Below, one piece after another: positions 1 through 5,152 of a DNA stretch of 5,441 nucleotides (positions within the stretch are counted from its first letter, which is position 1; the number at the start of each line of letters is the position of its first letter). The notes under the pieces were generated by a model. The model was not told where the DNA came from. It did not search any database and worked only from the letters and a program-made list of their open reading frames with translations. Location of the stretch: NCBI GenBank assembly GCA_028290165.1, contig JAQGKJ010000609.1, positions 1 to 5,441 of the forward strand. Direction: 5' to 3'. This DNA is from Bradyrhizobium sp. Lineage in GTDB: Bacteria > Pseudomonadota > Alphaproteobacteria > Rhizobiales > Xanthobacteraceae. The position numbers and the translations under genes are program-made.

Positions 1-2385
1 CAGGGCAATTTCGGCTCGGTCGATGGCGATCCGCCCGCGGCCTATCGATATACGGAAGCGCGCCTCACCCGATCTGCACTCGCGGTTCTCGGGGATATCG
101 ACAAGGACACGGTCGATTTCCAGGAGAACTATGACAATTCCGAGCAGGAGCCAACGGTTCTGCCGGCGAAGTTTCCGAACCTGCTGGTCAACGGCGCCGG
201 CGGCATCGCGGTCGGCATGGCGACCAACATTCCCCCGCACAATCTGGGCGAGGTGATCGATGCCTGCGTGGCGCTGATCGACAATCCCGCGCTGACGATC
301 GAGGAGCTTATCAACATCAGTCCGGGACCGGATTTCCCGACCGGCGCCATCATCCTCGGCCGCCAGGGCATCCGCTCGGCCTATCATCTCGGCCGCGGCT
401 CCATCGTCATGCGCGGCAAGGTCAGGATCGATACCCTCCGCAAGGACCGCGAAGCGATCATCATCTCGGAGATTCCCTACCAGGTGAACAAGGCCACCAT
501 GGTCGAGCGCATCAGCGAGCTACACCGCGAGAAGAAGATCGAGGGCATCGCCGAACTGCGCGACGAATCCGACCGCGAAGGTTATCGCGTCGTCATCGAG
601 CTGAAGCGCGATGCCATGGCCGACGTCGTGCTGAACCAGCTCTATCGGTTCACGCCGCTGCAGACGAATTTTGCCGCCAACATGCTGGCGCTGGATTCGG
701 GGCGTCCGCAAACGATGAACCTGAAGGACCTGCTGACGCTGTTCATCGCCTTCCGCGAACAGGTGATAACGCGCCGGACCAAGTTCCAGCTCAACAAGGC
801 CCGCGACCGCGCCCATGTCCTGGTCGGTCTCGCCATTGCGGTGGCCAATATCGACGAGATGATTCGCGTGATCCGCACCTCGCCCGATCCCAACACCGCG
901 CGCGAAACCCTGATGTCGCGCGACTGGCCGGGACAAGACGTGTCGGCGATGATCACGCTGATCGACGATCCGCGCCACCGCCTCGCTGCCGACGGCACCG
1001 CGCGGCTGTCGATGGAGCAGGCCAAGGCCATTCTCGATCTGCGGCTGCAGCGGCTGACCGCGCTCGGGCGCGAGGAGATCTCCGAGGAGCTCGACAAGCT
1101 CGCTCTCGAAATCAACGATTACCTCGATATCCTGCGCTCACGCGCCCGCGTCCAGACCATCATCAAGACCGAGCTTGCCGAAGTGAAGTCGGAATTCGCC
1201 ACGCCGCGCAAGACCGTGATCGTCGAGCATGAAGGCGAGGTCGAGGACGAAGACCTGATCCAGCGCGAGGACATGGTGGTGACGGTCTCGCATGCCGGGT
1301 ACGTCAAGCGGGTGCCGCTATCGGCCTATCGCGCGCAACGCCGCGGCGGCAAGGGCCGTGCCGGAATGCAGACCCGCGACGAGGATTTCGTCAGCCGTCT
1401 GTTCGTGGCCTCGACCCATACGCCGGTGCTGTTCTTCTCGTCGCGCGGACAGGTCTACAAGGAAAAAGTCTGGCGCCTGCCGGTGGCCCCACCGAACGCG
1501 CGCGGCAAGGCCCTGATCAATATCCTGCCGCTGGAGCAGGGCGAGCGCATCACCACCATCATGCCCTTGCCGGAGGATGAATCCTCCTGGGCCAATCTCG
1601 ACGTGATGTTCGCGACCACCGGCGGCACCGTCCGCCGCAACAAGCTGTCGGACTTCATCGACGTCCGCCGTTCCGGCATCATCGCCATGAAGCTCGACGA
1701 GGACGAGGCGATCGTCGACGTCCAGATCTGCACCGAGCGCGACGACGTGCTGCTGACGGCTGCCGGCGGCCAGTGCATCCGCTTCCCCGTCACCGACGTG
1801 CGGGTATTCACGGGCCGCACCTCGATGGGCGTGCGCGGCATCGCATTGTCCAAAGGGGACAAGCTGATCTCCCTGACCATCCTGCGTCACGTCGATGCCG
1901 ACGCCGAGGAGCGCGCAGGCTATCTGCGCAGGGCCAATGCGGTGCGGCGCGGCGGCGTGGAGGAGGAAGCGGGGACCGACAGCGAGGACGCCTCCGGCGC
2001 CATCGAACTCGGCGAGCAGCGCTATGTCGAAATGTCCGCCAACGAGCAATTCGTTCTGACCATCAGCGAAAACGGCTACGGCAAGCGCTCGTCGTCCTAC
2101 GAGTACCGGACCACCGGACGCGGCGGCAAGGGCATCGTCGCGATGTCCGTGAATGGCCGCAACGGCAAGCTGGTGGCGTCATTCCCGGTCGAGGACAGCG
2201 ACCAGATCATGCTGGTAACCGACAAGGGCCAGTTGATCCGCTGTCCGGTCGAGGGCATCCGGATTGCCGGCCGCTCGACCCAGGGCGTCATCGTGTTCGA
2301 CACCGCCGAAGACGAGCATGTGGTGTCCGTCGAGCATATCGGCGAGGACGCCGAAAACGGCAACGGAAACGGAAATGGAGGCTAG
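1..2385 (+). CDS. gyrA: DNA gyrase subunit A, 5'-truncated by the window edge
   Basis: Subunit A of the type II topoisomerase that introduces negative supercoils; it acts as an A2B2 complex with GyrB in the cytoplasm. The reading frame is open from base 1 (frame 1) to TAG at 2383-2385, giving 794 residues. The first codon aligns near E. coli residue 106, so the fluoroquinolone-resistance region is almost wholly missing. The catalytic tyrosine is in the RYTEAR segment at visible residue 17 (bases 49-51), followed by the conserved [18 protein letters not shown] motif around residues 61-78. The tower and coiled-coil region follows, then the beta-pinwheel DNA-wrapping domain from about base 1252. 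The GyrA box QRRGGKG, diagnostic of gyrase rather than topoisomerase IV, is at 1336-1356. A second box-like GRGGKG is at 2116-2133. An acidic insertion relative to E. coli (about 1885-2040) and a Gly/Asn-rich tail are unusual. The ATG at 217 is internal, not the true start. Identity is very secure. Confidence 0.98.
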   Translation, partial: QGNFGSVDGDPPAAYRYTEARLTRSALAVLGDIDKDTVDFQENYDNSEQEPTVLPAKFPNLLVNGAGGIAVGMATNIPPHNLGEVIDACVALIDNPALTIEELINISPGPDFPTGAIILGRQGIRSAYHLGRGSIVMRGKVRIDTLRKDREAIIISEIPYQVNKATMVERISELHREKKIEGIAELRDESDREGYRVVIELKRDAMADVVLNQLYRFTPLQTNFAANMLALDSGRPQTMNLKDLLTLFIAFREQVITRRTKFQLNKARDRAHVLVGLAIAVANIDEMIRVIRTSPDPNTARETLMSRDWPGQDVSAMITLIDDPRHRLAADGTARLSMEQAKAILDLRLQRLTALGREEISEELDKLALEINDYLDILRSRARVQTIIKTELAEVKSEFATPRKTVIVEHEGEVEDEDLIQREDMVVTVSHAGYVKRVPLSAYRAQRRGGKGRAGMQTRDEDFVSRLFVASTHTPVLFFSSRGQVYKEKVWRLPVAPPNARGKALINILPLEQGERITTIMPLPEDESSWANLDVMFATTGGTVRRNKLSDFIDVRRSGIIAMKLDEDEAIVDVQICTERDDVLLTAAGGQCIRFPVTDVRVFTGRTSMGVRGIALSKGDKLISLTILRHVDADAEERAGYLRRANAVRRGGVEEEAGTDSEDASGAIELGEQRYVEMSANEQFVLTISENGYGKRSSSYEYRTTGRGGKGIVAMSVNGRNGKLVASFPVEDSDQIMLVTDKGQLIRCPVEGIRIAGRSTQGVIVFDTAEDEHVVSVEHIGEDAENGNGNGNGG

Positions 2386-2404
2386 GGCGCCCGCCTGGCC
2401 TCCA
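2376..2404. terminator. Strong hairpin over the gyrA stop codon, possible terminator
   Basis: Bases 2376-2386 pair with 2394-2404: an 11-bp stem (TGGAGGCTAGG with CCTGGCCTCCA, one G-T wobble) around a 7-nt loop. The gyrA TAG is within the 5' arm. No run of T follows on the + strand, so it is not a canonical intrinsic terminator there. On the - strand the hairpin is followed by TTTCCGTTTCCG, only weakly T-rich. It lies between the convergent gyrA and the small gene at 2451-2708, where a shared transcript-end structure would be expected. The structure is seen; its role is inferred. Confidence 0.5.
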
Positions 2405-2450
2405 GTCTGATCAAATCAAAGCAAAGCAATGGCTGTATCGGCGGCGCGCT

Positions 2451-2708
2451 TTATGGCGTGCGGTCGGCGGTAACCAGCCGGGCTTCCCGGATCATGGTCT
2501 TGGTGCCGGCGATGCGCAGGCAGGAAGCCTCAAAATTCGGCCAGCTTTTTTGCGAACAGCCGGGGCCTACAGTGTGGATGTCGAGCCGGTCGCCCTTGGC
2601 AAGCGCCCGCGGAACGCTGGCTTCGACCTGCGGGGCAAATCCGGGGAGAACGGTAAGGGCAGCCGCGACAAACGCAGCTACAGCGATGGCGGAAAGAGCC
2701 TTGATCAT
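2451..2708 (-). CDS. Small exported protein of unknown function (two Cys, Trp-Pro motif)
   Basis: An 85-residue protein, convergent with gyrA and divergent from coaD. Residues 1-30 form a clear signal peptide: Lys at position 3, an Ala/Val/Leu-rich core, and a likely cleavage after VEA. The mature part is only about 55 residues and carries KGDRLDIH, Cys51, a Trp-Pro pair at 56-57 and Cys63 in ASCLR. The two cysteines could form a disulfide in the periplasm. I recognise this KGDRL...C...WP...CLR pattern as that of a small secreted protein family frequent in Bradyrhizobium relatives, without known function. The start is supported by AGGGGA five bases upstream of the ATG (CAT at 2706-2708 on the + strand), and the stop is TAA. 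The signal peptide, a proper Shine-Dalgarno and the family-like motif argue that it is real rather than a shadow frame. No function is assigned. Confidence 0.82.
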   Translation of the reverse strand: MIKALSAIAVAAFVAAALTVLPGFAPQVEASVPRALAKGDRLDIHTVGPGCSQKSWPNFEASCLRIAGTKTMIREARLVTADRTP

Positions 2709-2713
2709 GACGG

Positions 2714-2719
2714 TCCCCT
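2714..2719 (-). promoter_or_regulatory. Ribosome binding site of the small exported protein
   Basis: On the minus strand AGGGGA is followed by five bases and then the ATG at 2708. It supports this start and hence the intact signal peptide. Confidence 0.65.
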
Positions 2720-2724
2720 GTCAT

Positions 2725-2739
2725 GGGCCTTTTCGGCCC
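2725..2739. other. Short hairpin in the leader of the small exported-protein gene
   Basis: GGGCC and GGCCC form a perfect 5-bp stem around a 5-nt loop (GAAAA when read on the minus strand). It lies just upstream of the minus-strand Shine-Dalgarno, so it would be in the 5' leader of that mRNA. Whether it affects translation is unknown. Confidence 0.35.
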
Positions 2740-2825
2740 GTCGTTTCGTTGGGTTAACTGATACCGAGCGCCGGTTTCGGGACGTCTTCGCGGTCCTCGA
2801 AAATGGTTTCGTGCCACCGGAGTTT

Positions 2826-2854
2826 TGTTTCGTCGCGTTGCGCGGGACGAAACA
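2826..2854. repeat. Imperfect inverted repeat / hairpin in the divergent region
   Basis: Bases 2826-2834 (TGTTTCGTC) pair with 2846-2854 (GACGAAACA). Inside, 2835-2837 pair with 2841-2843 around a TTG loop, leaving a two-base GG bulge at 2844-2845. That makes 12 bp in all. There is no T-tract on either side, so a terminator is unlikely. It could be an operator-like palindrome or a structured leader; the sequence alone does not decide. Confidence 0.5.
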
Positions 2855-2915
2855 GTGCCGGCTTGCATAGGAGACGCCGCCATTCCGGAAGTGGTTCAGG
2901 TGCCTGCGAATTACT

Positions 2916-2936
2916 AAAACCCGGGCTTCTGCCCGG
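2916..2936 (-). terminator. Terminator-like hairpin read on the minus strand
   Basis: CCGGGC at 2921-2926 and GCCCGG at 2931-2936 form a perfect 6-bp GC stem with a 4-nt loop. Read on the minus strand it is followed by G then TTTT (2919-2916), a weak intrinsic-terminator shape. No minus-strand gene lies immediately upstream, so it could only stop antisense transcription from within or beyond coaD. On the + strand it would lie just upstream of coaD, probably in its leader. Confidence 0.3.
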
Positions 2937-2990
2937 CAGGGCGGAACTAGGCCGGCTTGCCGGGCCGCCCGGAGCGCGGTAGACGGGTTT

Positions 2991-3491
2991 ATGCCCCGTA
3001 TCGCGCTATATCCCGGCTCATTCGACCCCGTGACCAACGGCCATCTGGATGTCGTCAGGCACGCCGTCGTGCTCTGTGACCGGCTGGTTGTCGCAATCGG
3101 GGTCCATACCAGCAAAAAGCCGCTGTTTTCGACCGACGAGCGCCTGGAAATGGTCCGGGCGGTGTTCGCCCCGGTCGCGGCCAAGGCCGGTTGCGCCTTC
3201 GAGGCCACAACCTATGACAATCTCACCGTCACGGCGGCCCAGAAGAACGGCGCTACAATCATGATCAGGGGCCTGCGCGACGGCACCGACCTCGACTACG
3301 AGATGCAGATCGCCGGCATGAACGAAGCCATGGCGCCCGACGTGCATACGGTGTTCGTGCCGGCCTCGGCTCCAGTCCGCCCGATCACCGCCACACTGGT
3401 ACGCCAAATCGCCGCGATGGGCGGCGACGTGTCGTCGTTCGTGCCGAAATCGGTCGCGGCCAGCCTCAAAGCCAAATTCGCCGGCAAATAA
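2991..3491 (+). CDS. coaD: Phosphopantetheine adenylyltransferase (PPAT)
   Basis: Transfers AMP from ATP to 4'-phosphopantetheine, giving dephospho-CoA and pyrophosphate; this is the penultimate step of coenzyme A synthesis, in the cytoplasm. The 166-residue length is typical for bacterial CoaD, usually a hexamer of nucleotidyltransferase-fold subunits. The N-terminal [10 protein letters not shown] (residues 9-18) holds the T-x-G-H nucleotidyltransferase signature with His18. Lys42-Lys43 in the SKKPLF segment match the family's substrate-binding lysine. IRGLR (residues 92-96) and DYEMQ with the following AGMN are conserved. The C-terminal ATP loop reads [10 protein letters not shown] (132-141), where E. 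coli has ISSSLVKEV. The start is set by the family N-terminus. Its Shine-Dalgarno is poor: GGAG at 2971-2974 is 16 nt from the ATG. A cyclophilin gene follows 36 nt after the TAA, suggesting an operon in which coaD comes first. Confidence 0.97.
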   Translation: MPRIALYPGSFDPVTNGHLDVVRHAVVLCDRLVVAIGVHTSKKPLFSTDERLEMVRAVFAPVAAKAGCAFEATTYDNLTVTAAQKNGATIMIRGLRDGTDLDYEMQIAGMNEAMAPDVHTVFVPASAPVRPITATLVRQIAAMGGDVSSFVPKSVAASLKAKFAGK

Positions 3492-3518
3492 ATCCACGCT
3501 TCACCCTTCACCCCGATC

Positions 3519-3522
3519 GGAG
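3519..3522 (+). promoter_or_regulatory. Ribosome binding site of the exported cyclophilin
   Basis: GGAG lies five bases before the ATG at 3528 and fixes that start, which preserves the complete signal peptide. Confidence 0.7.
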
Positions 3523-3527
3523 TTTTC

Positions 3528-4091
3528 ATGGTCCGAGTTCTCGTCCTTATCGCCGCGCTGATCTGCGCGGCGCCCGCGATCGCGCAGCCGTTGCCAGCTG
3601 GCCTCGACAAGCAGAATGCGATCGTGATCGATACCACCAAGGGCCGCATCGTCTTCAAGCTGCGCACCGACCTCGCGCCACAGCATGCCGAGCGGATCAA
3701 GCAGCTGGCGCGCGAAGGTTATTACAACAACGTGCCGTTCCACCGCGTGATGGATGGTTTCATGGCGCAGACCGGCGACGGCCAGAATTTCAATGGCACC
3801 GGCGGCTCGAAATATCCCAATCTGAAGGCGGAATTTTCCCAAGTGCCGTTCAAGCGCGGCATCGTCGGCATGGCGCGGCGCGGGGACAGCGTCGATACCG
3901 CGAATTCGCAGTTCTTCTTCATGTTCGGCGACGCACCCAGCCTGAATGGCCAGTACACCGTGATCGGTGAGGTCGTGTCGGGAATGGACGTCGTCGACAA
4001 ATTGAAGAAGGCGCCTCCGGGCTCTTCCGGCGGGGCCGTGACCGATCCCGACAAGATGCTGAAGGTGCAAGTCGCATCCGACATCAAGTGA
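3528..4091 (+). CDS. ppiA: Exported cyclophilin-type peptidyl-prolyl cis-trans isomerase
   Basis: Catalyses cis-trans isomerisation of Xaa-Pro bonds during protein folding, here in the periplasm. The 187-residue protein begins with a signal peptide: Arg3, a hydrophobic core to about residue 16, and probable cleavage after AIA at residue 19. The cyclophilin domain covers about residues 30-185. Active-site residues match the family: FHR at 71-73 with the catalytic Arg73, then Phe78, Met79 and Gln81, and NSQFF at 126-130. The tryptophan of human cyclophilin A that contacts cyclosporin (Trp121) appears replaced by Ser138, as is common in bacterial members. It is a diverged paralogue of the cyclophilin at 4502-4963 (shared FHRV..GFMAQTG). 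The gene sits 36 nt after coaD and 6 nt before the next start, so co-transcription is likely. The symbol is given by analogy with the periplasmic E. coli enzyme; the enzymatic family is certain, strict orthology is not. Confidence 0.93.
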   Translation: MVRVLVLIAALICAAPAIAQPLPAGLDKQNAIVIDTTKGRIVFKLRTDLAPQHAERIKQLAREGYYNNVPFHRVMDGFMAQTGDGQNFNGTGGSKYPNLKAEFSQVPFKRGIVGMARRGDSVDTANSQFFFMFGDAPSLNGQYTVIGEVVSGMDVVDKLKKAPPGSSGGAVTDPDKMLKVQVASDIK

Positions 4092-4097
4092 GCGACA

Positions 4098-4526
4098 GTG
4101 GCGCCGCGTCGAAATCGCTTCATCTGCTTTGCCGCAGCGCTCCTTGTGCTGTCATCGGCCGGCGCGCAGGCCGAGCCGGGACAGGTCAACACCATCCGCG
4201 AGGCGTTTCAGCGATTCTGGTCCTGCTGGAAGCCGCCGCCGGCCTCGCAAGCCAACCCGATCGACATCACCGTGATCGTGAGCTTTAACCGCGCCGGCGA
4301 GATCATCGGCCGCCCCCGGATCACCTATGAATCGGAGCAGGCGACCGAAAACGACCGGCTGCAATACCGCATCGCCGTGACGGAGGCGTTGCAACGCTGC
4401 ACGCCGATGCCATTTACCGAGAGCATGGCCGGCGCGGTTGCCGGCCGGCCGTTCGCGGTGCAATTCCACAATCGCAAACCTCAACCTGCGGAGAAGAGAG
4501 CATGGCTGACACCGAGAATACTTTGA
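4098..4526 (+). CDS. Small exported protein resembling a TonB/TolA C-terminal domain; function unknown
   Basis: A 142-residue protein starting at GTG, 6 nt after the upstream cyclophilin stop. Arg/Lys-type positive residues at 4-7, a hydrophobic stretch (about 8-20) and the AQA motif at 23-25 make a clear signal peptide. The mature part has FWSCWKPPP (Cys43), a beta-strand-like IDITVIVSFNRAGEIIGRPRITY (57-77, shown in part by its key residues), then an alternating helix ending in ALQRC (Cys101) and a PMPF/GRPFAVQF ending. This layout resembles TonB/TolA C-terminal domains, where a strand with 'x-G-x-I-x-x-P' is followed by 'A-x-x-A-L-x-x-C-x-P-x-P'. There is no transmembrane anchor beyond the signal peptide and no proline-rich linker, so it is not a complete TonB. 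The Shine-Dalgarno is weak, suggesting translational coupling to the preceding gene. Its last 25 nt overlap the next gene in another frame. The domain resemblance is an inference from pattern only. Confidence 0.82.
   Translation: MAPRRNRFICFAAALLVLSSAGAQAEPGQVNTIREAFQRFWSCWKPPPASQANPIDITVIVSFNRAGEIIGRPRITYESEQATENDRLQYRIAVTEALQRCTPMPFTESMAGAVAGRPFAVQFHNRKPQPAEKRAWLTPRIL
4490..4493 (+). promoter_or_regulatory. Ribosome binding site of the cytoplasmic cyclophilin
   Basis: GGAG, continuing into a purine-rich GAAGAGAG-like stretch, lies 8 nt before the ATG at 4502. It lies inside the coding region of the upstream gene and supports a real 25-nt gene overlap. Confidence 0.7.
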
Positions 4527-4963
4527 TCCTCGAAACCACGCAGGGACCCGTCACCATCGAGATGCGGCCCGACCTTGCGCCCGGTCATGTCGCGCGGATC
4601 AAGGAACTGGTGCGCGAAGGATTTTACGACGGCATCGTGTTCCACCGCGTGATCGAGGGCTTTATGGCGCAAACCGGCTGCCCGCAGGGCACCGGCACCG
4701 GCGGCTCCGGCAAGAAGCTGAAGGCCGAGTTCAACAACGAGCCGCATGTCCGCGGCACCACCTCGATTGCGCGCGCGGCAAGCCCGGATTCCGGCGACAG
4801 CCAGTTCTTCATCTGCTTCGACGACGCCTCCTTCCTCAACAAGCAGTACACGGTCTGGGGCAAGGTCACGTCCGGCATGGAGAACGTCGACAAGATCAAG
4901 CGCGGCGAGCCGGTCGCGAATCCCGACCGCATCGTCACCGCGCGGATGGCGTCGGACACCTGA
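4502..4963 (+). CDS. ppiB: Cytoplasmic cyclophilin-type peptidyl-prolyl cis-trans isomerase
   Basis: Prolyl isomerase assisting folding in the cytoplasm. The 153-residue protein has no signal peptide (starts MADTENTLIL) and is almost entirely one cyclophilin domain, close to the size of E. coli PpiB. Catalytic and binding residues are visible: FHR at 47-49 with Arg49, Phe54, Met55, Gln57 and SQFF at 100-103. Phe111 stands where human cyclophilin A has its cyclosporin-binding tryptophan, and Tyr116 where it has His126. The glycine-rich GTGTGGSGKKLKAEFN segment (63-78) is typical of the bacterial cytoplasmic branch. The start overlaps the upstream gene by 25 nt and has a good GGAG site, so translational coupling is plausible. 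It is the last gene of the + strand cluster and converges on the L,D-transpeptidase gene. A T-rich run (4976-4980) follows the stop, but I find no convincing stem before it. Confidence 0.95.
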   Translation: MADTENTLILETTQGPVTIEMRPDLAPGHVARIKELVREGFYDGIVFHRVIEGFMAQTGCPQGTGTGGSGKKLKAEFNNEPHVRGTTSIARAASPDSGDSQFFICFDDASFLNKQYTVWGKVTSGMENVDKIKRGEPVANPDRIVTARMASDT

Positions 4964-5013
4964 GTCACCGCTGAGTTTTTCTATTACACGCAATCCGGTT
5001 GAATCAGTTCCCA

Positions 5014-5124
5014 CGTCGTCCCCGCGAAAGCGGGGACCCATACGCCGTGTCCTATCAGTCTTTGCCCCGCCGGCAATCCACTCGATCGCGGAGGGTATGG
5101 GTCACCGCTTTCGCGGGGACGACG
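5014..5124. repeat. REP/BIME-like inverted repeat in the convergent spacer
   Basis: The 30-base left arm (5014-5043) and right arm (5095-5124) are reverse complements with a single mismatch (29 of 30), separated by a 51-base loop. The left arm itself has a perfect inner palindrome: GTCCCCGC (5018-5025), GAAA, GCGGGGAC (5030-5037), a GNRA-type tetraloop stem when read as RNA. The right arm has the same inner palindrome with one mismatch. Palindromes of this sequence type are, to my knowledge, dispersed in many copies in Bradyrhizobium-like genomes, usually between genes. It lies between two convergent genes, so it could fold in either transcript's 3' end. No open frame across it looks genuine. 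Confidence 0.85.
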
Positions 5125-5152
5125 CAGCCGAGTCATTCATCCGGATTCGGGA

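Larger units (their letters stand above)
2709..2990. promoter_or_regulatory. Divergent intergenic region between the small exported gene (-) and coaD (+)
   Basis: This 282-base spacer must hold the promoters of both flanking genes. I cannot place convincing -35/-10 boxes on either strand. It contains GTTTCG at 2743, 2774, 2806 and 2827 plus the inverted form CGAAAC at 2848-2853, a long hairpin at 2826-2854 and GC-rich hairpins nearer coaD. I see no believable coding frame or tRNA in it. The assignment as a promoter region rests on gene orientation only. Confidence 0.5.

Noticed and set aside
1318..2049. 243-codon minus-strand open frame inside gyrA
   Set aside because: Antisense shadow typical of GC-rich DNA; composition is His/Ala/Gly/Arg-rich with no domain, and gyrA in this stretch is certain.
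217..2385. ATG at 217 as the start of a shortened GyrA
   Set aside because: The same frame is open back to base 1 and encodes conserved gyrase sequence including the catalytic tyrosine, so the ATG is internal.
1773..2870. Long + strand open frame of 365 codons overlapping the end of gyrA
   Set aside because: Arg/Gly-rich shadow in another frame of gyrA and the following region; no recognisable domain, and it is antisense to the well-supported exported-protein gene.
2880..2990. tRNA or other structured RNA gene upstream of coaD
   Set aside because: A GGTTCAGG stretch suggests a T-loop at first glance, but no acceptor or anticodon stems can be fitted around it.
2705..3208. 167-codon minus-strand open frame across the divergent spacer and coaD
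   Set aside because: Mostly antisense to coaD, Arg/Ser/Thr-rich with no motif; coaD is secure on the other strand.
4964..4990. Intrinsic terminator of ppiB at the TTTTT run (4976-4980)
   Set aside because: Only short, mismatched pairings can be made in the preceding 25 bases; the repeated CTGAG is direct, not inverted.
5014..5124. CRISPR array
   Set aside because: Only two repeat copies, in inverted rather than direct orientation, each palindromic; no spacer series and no cas genes.
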